From assembly GCF_947179515.1 (NCBI RefSeq), contig NC_067495.1:90143889-90207888 (forward strand): 64,000 nucleotides of DNA. Direction: 5' to 3'. The stretch comes from Apodemus sylvaticus (lineage: Eukaryota; Chordata; Mammalia; Rodentia; Muridae). The translations under genes were made by a program, and so were the position numbers. The notes beneath the pieces were generated by a model. The model worked only from the letters and a program-made list of their open reading frames with translations, had not been told where the DNA came from and made no database searches. Shown here piece after piece: positions 48,201 to 57,935 of this stretch. Positions within the stretch are counted from its first letter, which is position 1. The number at the start of each line of letters is the position of its first letter.

Positions 48201-49093
48201 TCCTCTTAGCACTGCTTTCATTGTGTCCCATAGATTTGGGTATGTTGTGTCTTCATTTTCATTGTGTTCTAAAAAGTGTTGAATTTCTTTCTTTATTTTT
48301 TCCTTGACCAAGGTATCATTGAGTAGAATATTGTTCAATTTCCACGTGTATGTGGGTTTTCTCTTGCTTTTGTTGCTATCGAAGTCCACTTTTACTCCAT
48401 AGTGATCTGATAGGAGGCATGGGATTAGTTCGATCTTCTTATATTTGTTGAGGTCTGTCTTGTGACCAATTATATGGTCGATTTTGGAGAAGGTACCATG
48501 AAGTGCTGAGAAAAAGGTATATTCTTTTGCTTTAGGATAGAATGTTCTATATATATATCTGTTAAATCTAATTGGTCCAAAGCTTCAATTAATTTCATTA
48601 TGTCCCTGTTTAGTTTCTGTTTTCCTGATCGGTCCATTGAGGAAAGTGCAGTGTTGAAGTCACCCACAATTATTGTGTTAAGTGCAATGTGTGCTTTGAG
48701 CTTTAATAAAGTTTCTTTTACGAATGAGGGTGCCCTTGCATTTGGAGCATAGATGTTCAGGATTGAGAGTTCTTCTTGTTGTATTTTTCCTTTGACCAGC
48801 AAGAAGTGTCCCTCAGGGTCTCTTTTGATGACTTTGGGTTGAAAGTCAATTTTATCCGATATTAAGATGGCTACTCCAGCTTGTTTCCTGAGACCATTTG
48901 CTTGTAAAATTGTCTTCCAGCCTTTTACTCTAAGGTAGTGTTTGTCTTTGACCCTTAGGTGTGTTTCCTGTAAGCAGCAAAATGTAGGGTCCTGTTTACG
49001 TATCCAGTCAGTTAGTCTATGTCTTTTTATTGGGGCATTGAGTCCATTGATGTTAAGAGATATTAAGGAATAGTGATTGTTACTTCCTGTCAT
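45270..49093 (-). pseudogene. Inner L1 ORF2 (endonuclease-RT), disrupted
   Basis: ORF2p nicks DNA and reverse transcribes L1 RNA. The start at 49093 opens with MTGSNNHYSLISLNINGLN. The endonuclease words QETHL and GDFNTAL are present (48470-49093). This frame fails near 48480-48540. The next blocks are 47790-48389 (cryptic region, SPRRSRRQEI), 47114-47806 (RT N-terminal part), then a TAG stop directly before GCPLSP (near 47113), then the RT catalytic LSLFADDMIVY in the frame ending at 46517. A short deletion at about 45870 (NPIKK to WGTEL joint) and further breaks end in ...MHSLISGY. The catalytic motifs are intact but the protein cannot be made whole. Confidence 0.93.
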
Positions 49094-49152
49094 TTTTGAC
49101 GTTATTTTTTAAATTTGATTGGTTATCTTCTTTTGGGTTTGATGAAAGGTTA

Positions 49153-50358
49153 CTATCTTGCTTTTTCCAGGGTGAAGTTTCCCTCCCTGTATTGGTGTTT
49201 TCCTCCTATTATCCTTTGTAGGGCTGGGTTTGTGCATAGATATTGGGTAAACTTGGTTTTGTCATGGAACATCTTAGTTTCTCCATCTACGGTGATTGAG
49301 AGTTTTGCTGGATATAGTAGTTTTGGCTGGCATTTGTGTTCTCTTAGAGTCTGCATGAGATATGCCCAGGATCTTCTAGCCTTCATAGTCTCAGGTGAAA
49401 AGTCTGCTGTGATTCTGATAGGTCTTCCTTTATATGTTACTTGGCCTTTTTCTCTTACTGCCTTTAATATTCTTTCTTTGTTTAGTACATTTGGTGTTTT
49501 GATTATTATGTGACTGGAAGTATTTCTGTTCTGGTCCAGTCTGTTTGGAGTTCTGTAGGCTTCTTGTATATTCATGGGCATCTCTCTCTTTAGGTTAGGG
49601 AAGTTTTCTTCCATAATTTTATTGAAGATATTTGCTGGCCCTTTAAGCTGTAAATCTTCACTCTCATCTATGCCTATAATCCTTAGGTTTGGTCTTCTCA
49701 TTGTATCCTGGATTTCCTGGATATTTTGGGTTACAAGCTTTTTGCTTTTTGCATTTTCTTTAACTGTTGAGTCCATGGTTTCTATGGTATCTTCAGCGTC
49801 TGAGATTCTTTCTTGTATCTCTTGTATTCTGTTGTTGATATTTGCATCTATGTCCACTGATTTCTTCCCAAGGCTTTCTATCTCCAAAGTTGTCTTCCAT
49901 TGAGTTTTCTTACTTGTTTCTACTTCTGATTTTAGATCCTGGATGGTTTTGCTTAGCTCCTTCACTTGCTTGTTTCTGCTTTCCTCTAATTCTTTAAGAG
50001 ATTTTTGTGTTTCCTCTTTCATGACCGCAGCCTGTTGACCAAAGTTCTCCTGTATTTCTTTAAGTGTTTTTTGTGTTTCCTCATTATTGGCTTTTGTATT
50101 CTCCTGGATTTCTTTCAATGATTTTTGTGTTTCCCTTGCAAGGGCTTCTAACTTTTGATCCATTTTCTCCTGAATTTCTTTAAGTATGTCCTTCATGTGT
50201 TCCTGTACCAGCATCATGACCAGTGATTTTAAATCCAAATCTTGTTTTACTGGTGTGATGGGGTATCCAGGACATGTTGGTAGAGGAGAATTGGGTTCAG
50301 ATGTTGCCATATTGCCTTGATTTCTGTTAGTGACGTTCCTGCGTTTGCCTTTTGCCAT
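49153..50358 (-). CDS. L1 ORF1p, intact 401-codon frame
   Basis: ORF1p is a trimeric RNA-binding chaperone that coats L1 RNA in cytoplasmic RNPs. The start MAKGKRRNVTNRNQ is the usual mouse ORF1 beginning, directly after the monomeric 5' UTR. Residues about 1-50 are the basic, disordered N-terminus. About 55-215 is a long coiled coil with repeated ETQKSLKEIQE-type units at residues 76, 94 and 116. About 221-320 is the RRM (RRPNLRIIGIDESEDLQLKG). About 325-400 is the C-terminal domain (ARRSWAYLMQTLREHKCQP, ITVDGETKMFHDKTKF). It is longer than the roughly 360-370 residues common for young mouse L1s, and the extra length lies in the coiled-coil length-variable region. The stop is TAG at 49153-49155. 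ORF2 of the same element is dead, so any ORF1p could act only in trans. Whether it is expressed cannot be seen here. Confidence 0.9.
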   Translation of the reverse strand: MAKGKRRNVTNRNQGNMATSEPNSPLPTCPGYPITPVKQDLDLKSLVMMLVQEHMKDILKEIQEKMDQKLEALARETQKSLKEIQENTKANNEETQKTLKEIQENFGQQAAVMKEETQKSLKELEESRNKQVKELSKTIQDLKSEVETSKKTQWKTTLEIESLGKKSVDIDANINNRIQEIQERISDAEDTIETMDSTVKENAKSKKLVTQNIQEIQDTMRRPNLRIIGIDESEDLQLKGPANIFNKIMEENFPNLKREMPMNIQEAYRTPNRLDQNRNTSSHIIIKTPNVLNKERILKAVREKGQVTYKGRPIRITADFSPETMKARRSWAYLMQTLREHKCQPKLLYPAKLSITVDGETKMFHDKTKFTQYLCTNPALQRIIGGKHQYREGNFTLEKAR

Positions 50359-50984
50359 CTAGTTCTCACTGGTGTTAGTTGGTGTTGTCAATGCTGGACT
50401 CATCAGTGCAAGCTGCCCCTTCCCAGGTGGCCTCTTGTGCACAGCTTACCTCCTGCACTGCCTGGAGACAGGGTGTTGTTGTCCAGGCTGTTCAGACCCC
50501 GAAGCAGAAACCTGAAGGCTCCTGTTGGCGCCTGCTGGATTCACTGGAGCACACCGATTTCTCCCCGCTGGCCGCCTCTTTCAGGACTTGGAGATGTGGT
50601 GTTGCAGCTCTGGCTGATCTGGATCCGAAAGCGGAGAGTTCCGAGGGCTACAGTCAGAGGCCTCAGGACTGAAGCCTAAGCTGGAAGGAGCTTTGCTGTG
50701 AGCTCCCAGACTGCCTCTGGGCGCACACCAGGTCCCCCGCACTTCCTGGAGACCGAGTGCTGTGGCCCAGGCTGTTCAGATCCCAAAGCAGGTGCCCGAA
50801 GGCTTCTGCTGGGGCCTGCTGGATTCACCGGAGCACACCGACCTCTCCCGCTGCCTCTCCCGCTGGCCGCCCGGAAGCCCCACCTGCCTCTTTCAGGACC
50901 TGTAGATGTGGCGCTGCTGCTCAGGCCGATCTGGATCAGGAAGCGGAGAGGTCCAAGGGCTACTGCCAGAGGCCTCAGGACTGA
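50359..50984 (-). promoter_or_regulatory. 5' UTR/promoter of the inner L1 (two monomer-like units)
   Basis: GC-rich with several CpG. Two related units share 'cctggagac.g.gtg.tgt', 'caggctgttcagac/tcc', 'gctggattcac.ggagcacaccga' and end 'gcctcaggactga'. They start (left edge) at 50461 and 50745, so the period is 284 bp. The 5'-most unit ends exactly at the TSD. Mouse L1 monomers act as promoters, and the direction here is leftward. It differs from the 192-bp monomers of the outer L1. The plus-strand frames across it (50317-51012) are not genes. Confidence 0.8.
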
Positions 50985-51000
50985 CTCTCCATTTTCTTTT

Positions 51001-51911
51001 GGGAGGCACTAAGGGCTATGAGTTTTCCTCTTAGCACTGCTTTCATTGTGTCCCAAAGATTTGGGTAAGTTGTGCCTTCATTTTCATTAGATTCTAAAAA
51101 GTGTCTGATTTCTTTCTTTATTTCTTCTTTGGCCAAGGTGTCATTGAGAAGAGTATTGTTCAGCCTCCATGTGTATGTGGGCTTGCTGTTGTTTTTGTTG
51201 CTATTGAAGACCACTCTTTCTCCCTAGTGATCTGGTAGGAGGCATGGGATTAGTTCTATCCTTTTTTATTTGTTGAGGTCTGTCTTGTGACCAATTATAT
51301 GGTCGATTTTGGAGAAGGTACCATGAGGTGCTGAGAAAAAGGTATATTCTTTTGTTTTAGGGTGAAATGTTCTATAAATATCAGTCAAGTCCAATTGGTC
51401 CAAAGCTTCAATTAGTTTTATTGTGTCTCTGTTTAGTTTCTGTTTTCCTGATTCGTCTATTGAGGAGAGTGGAGTGTTGAAGTCCCCCACAATTATTGTG
51501 TTAGGTCAATGTTTGCTTTGAGCTTTAGTAAAGTTTCTTTTAAGAATGAGTGTCCCCTTGCATTTGGCGCATAGATGTTCAGAATTGAAAGTTCTTGGTG
51601 GATTTTTCCTTTGACCAGCAAGAAGTGTCCTTCTGTATCTCTTTTGATGATTTTAGGTTGAAAGTCAATTTTATCTGATATTAGAATGGCTACTCTGGCT
51701 TGTTTCCTGAGACCATTGGTTGTAAATTTGTCTTCTAGCCTTTTACTCTTAGGTAGTTTTTGTCTTTTACATTGAGTTGTGTTTCCTGTATGCAGCAAAA
51801 TGTAGGGTCCTGTTTCTTTATCCAGTCTGTTAGTCTATCTCTTTTTATTGAGGAGTTGAGTCCATTGACGTTAAGAGATATTAAGGAATAGTGATTACTA
51901 CTTCCTGTCAT
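51001..51911 (-). pseudogene. Outer L1 ORF2, N-terminal (endonuclease) part
   Basis: This carries ORF2 from its ATG (about 51911) to the point split by the inner L1. Frames 51493-51798, 51266-51490 and 50975-51214 hold TNGLRKQARVAILISDKIDFQPK, GDFNTPLSSIDESGKQ and PTYTWRLNNTLLNDTLAKEE. These belong to the endonuclease domain and the region after it. At least two frameshifts separate them. It joins 45008 across the inner insertion. Confidence 0.9.
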
Positions 51912-51939
51912 TTTCGATGTTATTTTTATATTTGAGTGG

Positions 51940-52865
51940 TTATCTTCTTTTGGGTTTGATGAAAGAAGAAAATCTTGCTTTTTCCAGGGTGTAGTTTCCC
52001 TCCTTGTATTGGAGTTTTCCTCCTATTATTCTTTGTAGAGCTGGGTTTGTAGAAAGATATTGTGTAAATTTGGTTTTGTCATGGAATATCTTGGTTTCTC
52101 CATCTATTGTGATTGAGAGTTTTGCTGGGTATAGTAGTCTTAGCAGACATTTGTGTTCTCTTAGAGTCTGCATGAGATCTGCCCAGGATCTTCTAGCTTT
52201 CATGGTCTCTGGTGAGAAGTCTGCTGTGATTCTGATAGGCCTTCATTTATATGTTACTTGCCCTTTTTCTCTTGCTGTCTTTAATATTCTTTTCCTTGTT
52301 TAGTATATTTGGGGTTTCGATTTTTATGTGACAAGAGGTATTTCTGCTGAGGTCCAATCTGTTTGGAGTTCTGTAGGCTTCTTGTATATTCATGGGCATC
52401 TCTCTCTTTAAGTTAGGAAAGTGTTCTTCCATAATTTTATTGAAGATATTTGCTGGCCCTTTCAGCTGTAAATCTTCACTCTCATCTATACCTATAATCC
52501 ATAGGTTTGGTCTTCTCATTGTATCCTGGATTTCCTGGATGTTCTGGGATATAAGCTTTTTGCATTTTCTTTGACTGTTGAGCCAATGGTTTCTATGGTA
52601 TCTTCGGCATCTGAGATTCTTCCATCTCTTGTATTTTGTTGTTGATATTTGCATCTATGGCCCCTGCTTTCTTCTCAAGGTTTTCTAACTCCAAAGTTGT
52701 CTTCCTTTGTGATTTCTTAGTTGTTTCTACTTCTGATTTTAGATCCTGGATGGTTTTGCTTAGCTCCTTCACTTGCTTGTTATTTTTTTCCTGTAATTCT
52801 TTAAGAGATTTTTGTGTTTTATCTTTCATGACTTCTGCTGTTTGACTTTCTCCTGCATTTCTTTA

Positions 52866-52900
<35 letters not shown>

Positions 52901-53197
52901 CTTCTTTATTGCCTTCTATCTCTTGAGCCTTATTCTCCTGAATTTCTTTAAGTGCTTCTTGTATTTCCATTATACGGGTTTCTAGCTTATTCATGTTCCC
53001 CTGTATTTCTTGAAGAGAATCATTTATGTCCTTTTTGTGTTCTTCTAGCAGCATCATGAACAGTGATTTTTAAATCCAAACCTTGTTTTTCTGGTGTTTG
53101 TGTAACCAGGACTTGCTGATGTTGGAGAGTTTGGTTCAGACACTGCCATATTGCCTAGGTTTCTGTTAGTAGCATTCCTGCGTTTGCCCTTTGCCAT
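51940..53197 (-). pseudogene. Outer L1 ORF1, frameshifted and carrying a (CA)n expansion
   Basis: The ATG at about 53197 (atggcaaagggcaaacgc) starts a copy of ORF1 broken into frames 52863-53057, 52593-52829, 52247-52654 and 51940-52203. The coiled coil (SLKELQEKNNKQVKELSKTI), RRM (RRPNLWIIGIDESEDLQLKG) and C-terminal domain (ARRSWADLMQTLREHKC) are all recognisable. A (TG)n/(CA)n tract at 52870-52898 sits in the coiled-coil coding part. The normal stop after LEKAR has changed to a sense codon, so the last frame runs on for 10 codons. Not functional. Confidence 0.9.
52870..52898. repeat. (TG)n microsatellite inside the outer L1 ORF1
   Basis: About 14 TG units (CA on the coding strand, read as Thr-His repeats). 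The inner element's ORF1 has no such tract at the matching place. Confidence 0.95.
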
Positions 53198-53478
53198 CTT
53201 GTTATTTCTGGCATTAGTTGGTCTTGTCTCTGGCTGGTGTTCATGCCTCCTGTGAGGCTGTAGGGCTATTTCTGCAACACTGGATGGCTGGGTTTCCCCT
53301 GTTACAGATTGCTGATGTGCTGTCCTCCTCTTTGGTGCCCTTGGAGTCCTAGTGTGCCTTGCCCCAGATTATCTGTGTGAACCAGGTGGTGCCCGTTTGC
53401 TCCTTCAGGGAGTGCTGATGATGTATGCTGCAGGACCTTTTCTGAGTGCTGGTCACTCTACAGGGCAGCCGATCTCCC

Positions 53479-54029
53479 GACCGGGTTGGTGCACACAAGG
53501 CTAGCCTAGCTGCTGAGGCCCTGAGTCTAGGCAAAAGCCTGGCAGGCTAAGGCCGGAGCAAAGTTCCCCTCAGGCTATGACTGTTAATTGGTTCTTTCAG
53601 GTGGCCAGGATGGCAGAGTGTGTGTGCTCCCTGAAAGTGCTGGGAGAATCTGCTAGGCTAACAACCTCCTGGCCGGGTTGGCACACAAATCCCCCCCTCC
53701 CCGAGCAGCCCAGGGCCTGGGGTCAGTCCAAGGCCTGTCCAGCTTAGACCCCTGCGATGTTAGCCTCAAGCTATGACTCTTAGCTGGCTTTGCCTGCTAG
53801 AACTCTCTGGCATCCAGTAGTCAAAATGGCGGCACATGCTCTGGGTCGGGCAAACAACCTCCTGGCCAGGTTGGCAAACAGATGGCCCCCCAAAGAGTCC
53901 TGGGCCTGGGTGCAGGTCAATGCCCGTTGGGCTTAGACCCCCGCAATCTTGGCCTCGGGTTATATTTTCGTACCTCAGCCTGTCTGATTTCTCTGGCACC
54001 CAAGATCTAAGATGGCGGAGGGTCTCTCA
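53479..54029 (-). promoter_or_regulatory. 5' UTR monomers of the outer L1 (192-bp period)
   Basis: Three tandem units begin at 53479, 53671 and 53863, each with g.cc.ggttgg. and 'taacaacctcct' or similar at the joint, so the period is 192 bp. The later two units carry the YY1-like motif aa.atggcgg (caaaatggcggc near 53824, aagatggcgg at 54009-54018). Monomers act as L1 promoters. This array would drive transcription leftward. Confidence 0.85.
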
Positions 54030-54265
54030 TAACTGAATGGAGGGAGGCCAGAGTTCTGATGTAGCATCTGTGGGGTGAACGCCGCTGTAAATCTGCCACT
54101 GCTTGCAGCCTGTCTGGCCAGCGAAGGTCAGTGGTAGTGCGGGCAAGGCCTGTCTGGACCCTGTCACCTTGGTTCCATTGCTGATGGCCCTTCCTGCTGG
54201 ACCAGCTGCTGCTGTTGCTGCTGCTGCTGCTGCCACAGCCGCCCCACCCCCTGCTGACCAATCCT
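54030..54265 (-). other. Non-monomer 5' extension of the outer L1, with (CTG)n
   Basis: This stretch lies inside the TSD but upstream (5') of the monomers. It holds a CTG-rich stretch (about 54206-54235; CAG on the L1 sense strand) and GC-rich DNA. It does not align with the 192-bp units beyond short words such as 'aggtcagtg'. It may be a 5' transduced flank or a divergent older promoter unit. Confidence 0.6.
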
Positions 54266-54279
54266 GTTCTTTCAATCTT

Positions 54280-54989
54280 AAAAGTAACATTTTTTCTTAT
54301 AGTTTCACTCCTGAGGAATTTTCCTTACTTGCTATTTTGTACAGCACTATACAGTTTTGATTATTCTCAGAACAATAGCAACTATATTCTCAATAACAAT
54401 CAGGATTATTTAAATTTATATTCAACCTAAATTTGTGACACATTTATGTCTTTGAGGTTTAGGTATAATTTGATGCTTTCCTAGCTCCTTTTATTTTCCC
54501 TTTATGGATCTCTGCTTTCCACAGATGTGATGACATCAAGTATCACAAACATTTATGTTTAATGGTAGTAACTTTACACTATCAGAGATGATTGGAAGAT
54601 GTAGTAAGTGCATTGTAGAAGTGAAAAGTCCAGAGTTACATATCAAGCTACTAAGTTTAAGACTTTGTTTTGTCATAGGCATTTTGGTCTTAATTTCTTA
54701 TTGTCTGAAATGAAGACAGCTATACAATATGTAAAGACTTAATGAGTATTTGACATGTACATGCCTATAAAATTTAAATTATACCTCATTATTCACAGCA
54801 CGGATAAAAAAGGGAAAAAGGAGTACTCACAGGAAATTTTACATGTGTGATATAAATCCATTTATTGCATTTTACTCTTAGCTATAAATTATATTTAGAA
54901 CAATGTAACTAAAATTTTTGAAAAAAATATTCACTAACAATTTACAGTACTCAAAATACATCTAGGGAATATTGTAAGAAAAAAGAATT
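54280..54989. other. AT-rich DNA, nothing recognised
   Basis: A weak MIR-like trace may lie at about 54640-54760, but I cannot support it. Confidence 0.35.
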
Positions 54990-55170
54990 GATTTCAGTTG
55001 TCGCTGTTTTAGAAACCTACATTCAAATTTCGGCTCTACCATTAGCCTGTTATATGACTATGGATACAATACTAGTGCAATCTTTATGGTGTTGCTGTAA
55101 AAATTAGATAACTAATTGGAAATAATCTTCTCTACTCATGTACATATTAAATGTTTGATTTAATGAACTC
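54990..55170 (+). mobile_element. Possible MIR SINE remnant
   Basis: The order 'acctacattcaaatttcggctctaccatta', 'gttatatgactatgga', 'gttgctgtaaaaattagataa' and 'atattaaatgttt' follows the MIR consensus (tRNA-like region, core, tail) at high divergence, as expected of a repeat predating the rodent lineage. Confidence 0.5.
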
Positions 55171-55373
55171 TACTTAGACCATTTTGTTTTCTGAGTCTAA
55201 ATCCTGAGGGCCTACACTATAAATTTGGTATTAATGTGTCCATAATCATGAAAGCCAATTTTCTAAAAGACAACTTCTATAAACATATACACCATATTCT
55301 TTCTATTTATCTGAATAACTATGGCCAAACCTGTATCCCAACCTCACAATTTATTATAACCATGACATTCTGA

Positions 55374-55500
55374 AAACTGCTTAACTACTCTGAGTTTCAT
55401 TTCATCACTCATCAAATAAAATAACAAAACTCACTTCACTCAATTGTTGAAAGAAGCAAATGAACTAAAATCAATAAGATGCCTTAGCAGAATGTTTCAT
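55374..55500 (+). mobile_element. Possible MIR SINE core remnant
   Basis: 'ctgcttaactactctgagtttcatttcatc', 'attgttgaaagaagcaaatgaactaa' and 'atgccttagcagaatg' match the MIR core and tail order. Its head is missing. Confidence 0.5.
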
Positions 55501-55659
55501 TGTTAATTCTTTCTCACAAAAGGAGCTTCAGGAGTAGCCATAATATTTACAATTCAGGAGTCACTTAGTATTACAATAACTTGATTAAAGTATGGTTATT
55601 TTTACTTTTTTTTTATTGTGATAGCTTTTGTTTCTCTCAAGAACCCAGAAAGCCCAAGG

Positions 55660-56217
55660 TTTGAATGTTGTGGATAGCCCTGTGCTGTTTGTATTTTGAA
55701 GCTAATTCTCCTTTGCCAAGAGGGGCTGCCTGGGAGGAGGAGTGAATCAAATATGTACTCAGGTGACTTCATGTGACCTTTCCCATAATAAATAAGGATT
55801 TCAAGGAACCAATCACTTGGTGAGGAGTCAGTGGAAGAAGCAAAAAAATAACTTCCCTTTGGAGAGGAAAGATAATGGAGACAAAATACAGGTAGGGGAA
55901 GCCCCTGGTTCAGGTGGCAGATCCTTTGGGATCTGCTGCCAGATGATGTTTAACTTAGAATGGCTTGCAAATTAGGATGGCAGGGATAGGTTGATTGTGC
56001 TACCTGTTGATTCTAAACTAAGTTTCTGTGGTGTTTTCTTTCACATGATGATTCAGCTGGTTTCCTGAGAGAAAGGCAAAGTGTGGGTTTAGGAGAAATG
56101 CCCCTCAGCTAGCCATGAAAATTTAGAGGCATCGGGCTGGCATGGCAGTGACCCATCTTGGGAATTTAGTGAGTTGGGTAGAGAGATTTTGGAGCTTTGG
56201 GTCAGAGAGTCTGTAAA
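55660..56217 (+). mobile_element. Rodent ERV-type LTR, copy 2
   Basis: It starts tgttgtggatagccctgtgctg and keeps the same ordered phrases as copy 1 at 22990-23565, with extra 5' sequence not seen there. It runs directly into a (GA)n tract. Solo LTR, no internal coding region. Confidence 0.65.
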
Positions 56218-56226
56218 GATGAGAGA

Positions 56227-56279
<53 letters not shown>
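56218..56279. repeat. (GA)n microsatellite with one interruption
   Basis: A GA run of about 30 units, broken by GTGAGA near 56230. Copy 1 of the neighbouring LTR has no such tract at the matching end, so it arose after the two copies separated. Confidence 0.95.
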
Positions 56280-56283
<4 letters not shown>

Positions 56284-56439
56284 TTTATGAATGGCATAGT
56301 GGATTGAAAAGACCATTTATTAGGAATGCATTATATTAGGAATGTATTATATTTTCTACTGTGTCATTGTGAAGATAATTTATCAAAACCAGCAAAATTT
56401 TGTCATATGTAGATGGTGTAACCTATAAACAAAATTCCC

Positions 56440-57935
56440 TTGAGATACTAGAACCAGTAGATACACACAGGTCCACACCTCCAGCTGAAGCTTCCTAATC
56501 TACCAGAGGCCAGGCCAGCTACTTTAAAGCATGCCCTATACAACTCATGTCCATCCAGTATGTATCCCCAAATGCCCCTCTTATTCTCATCACCATATCC
56601 CACCCCACACCTCAGGCAGTAGCATTTTACTTCATCAAAGACCAAGTAGAAACCTAGTGCAATGGAAAACTCAAAGAATCTGTGAGTGTGACACTAGTAA
56701 AGACTCCTAGTAATGGATGTACGTGGAGACTGAACTGGCTATCCTCTGTAACAAGGCAAGGCCTGGCTTCAAGTGGAAGGATTTGGATACCAACACAGCC
56801 AGAGCACCTCTGACCTACAGTTGGTCAAGGCCACAGATTGTTCTTGGACTGGATCCTAACATAACTGTCATCAGAGAGAAGAGAGAGACTTGATCCAGCA
56901 ACTAATGGAAGAAGAGTCAGAGTCCCACAGCCAAATATTAAAAGGATATTGAGGAGTCCGGGAGAAAATGTTGGAGGAGTCAGAGGCATCAAGGGCACCA
57001 GAATAACAAGGCCCACATATTACACTGATATGGACTCAATTGGCTAAAAGAGATCAAAGAGCCTATATGAGTCTGACCTAGGTCCTCTACATATATGTCA
57101 TGGTTGTATAGCTCAGTGTGCTTGTGGGCTTTCTAACTGGAAGTCGAAGTGTCTCTGACTCTTTTGCCTGCTTTTGGGACTGTTTTATTCTTGCTGGGTT
57201 GTCTTTCCCAGCCTTAATATGATGGTATGTAACTATCTTATTTTAGCTTTTCATGTTGCACTTGGTTGATGTTCTTCTTAAAAGGGGGAACAAAATACTC
57301 AAGGGAGCAAATATGCAGACAATGTGTGGAGCAGAGACTGAAGGAAAGGTCATTCAAAGACTGCCCCAATTGGTGATCCATCCCATATACAGTTACCAAA
57401 CCCAGACACTATTGCAGATGCCATAGTTCTTGCTGACAGGAGGCTGATAGAGCTGTCTCCTGAGAGGCTCTGCCAGAGCCTGACAAATACAGAGGCAGAT
57501 GCTCAGAGCCAACCATTAGACTGAGCACAGGATCCCCAGTGAAGGAACTAGAGAAAGAACTAAAGGAGCTGAAGGGCTTTGCAACCCATAGGAAGAACAA
57601 CAACATCTACCAACCAGATCGCCCAAGAGCTCCCAGGGACTAAACCACCAACCACAGTGTACACATGGAGGGACCCATGGCTCCAGCTGCATGTGTAGGA
57701 GTGGATGGCCTGTATGACATCAATGGGAAGAGAGGCCCTTGGTCATGAAAAGGCTTAATACCCCAGTGTAGGGGAATGCCAGGGTGGGGAGTTGGGAGTG
57801 CTTGGGAGGCTTGGGGAACAACTATCATAGAAGCAGGGGAAGGAAGGATGGGATAGTGAGTTTTCAAAATGGGAAACCAGAAAAAAGGATAACATTTGAA
57901 ATGTAAATAAATAAAATATCCAATAGAAAAATTTT
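56440..57935 (+). mobile_element. Old murine L1 3' UTR and 3' end
   Basis: A long non-coding L1 3' UTR. The first part has 'gactgaactggctatcctctgtaac', 'ggactcaattggctaaaagagatc' and 'tgactcttttgcctgcttttggga'. From about 57330 it has 'gactgaaggaaaggtcattcaaagactgcccca', 'gccatagttcttgctgacaggag' and 'ggagggacccatggctccagctgcat'. The end is 'aacatttgaaatgtaaataaataaaat'. The second half parallels 27436-28062. The left border is approximate. Open frames in it are not genes. Confidence 0.75.

Larger units (their letters stand above)
45009..50984 (-). mobile_element. Full-length L1 (inner element), 16-bp perfect TSD
   Basis: 5,976 bp with every part of an L1: poly-T and 3' UTR (45009-45269), ORF2 (45270-49093, broken), a spacer of about 59 bp, ORF1 (49153-50358, intact), and a GC-rich 5' UTR (50359-50984) made of two related units. 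Perfect TSDs ctctccattttctttt lie at 44993-45008 and 50985-51000. The outer L1 is continuous across the site (ccattttctttt to gggaggcactaagg). The orientation matches the outer element. Confidence 0.97.
43263..54265 (-). mobile_element. Full-length L1 (outer element), 14-bp TSD, split by an inner L1
   Basis: From left to right (3' to 5' on the element): poly-T, 3' UTR, ORF2 C-terminus (from 43534), ORF2 mid part to 45008. The inner L1 follows, then the ORF2 N-terminal part (51001-51911), ORF1 (about 51940-53197), and a monomeric 5' UTR (53198-54265). Perfect TSDs gttctttcaatctt at 43249-43262 and 54266-54279 bracket it. The right copy is followed by AAAA (TCTT/AAAA nick). Without the inner element and one TSD copy, about 5.0 kb remains because ORF2 carries an internal deletion. 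Confidence 0.93.

Noticed and set aside
50317..51012. Plus-strand frames of 75-120 codons in GC-rich DNA that could look like a first exon with a CpG island
   Set aside because: They lie antisense inside the two promoter units of the inner L1, and repeat with those units.
53479..54029. Direct repeats with regular spacing considered as a CRISPR-like array
   Set aside because: The units are 192-bp whole-unit tandem copies (L1 monomers), not short repeats with unique spacers, and the DNA is mammalian.
53766..54360. Gly/Ala/Ser-rich frames near the CTG run
   Set aside because: They arise from the L1 monomers and the CTG stretch. No splice-consistent gene structure was seen.
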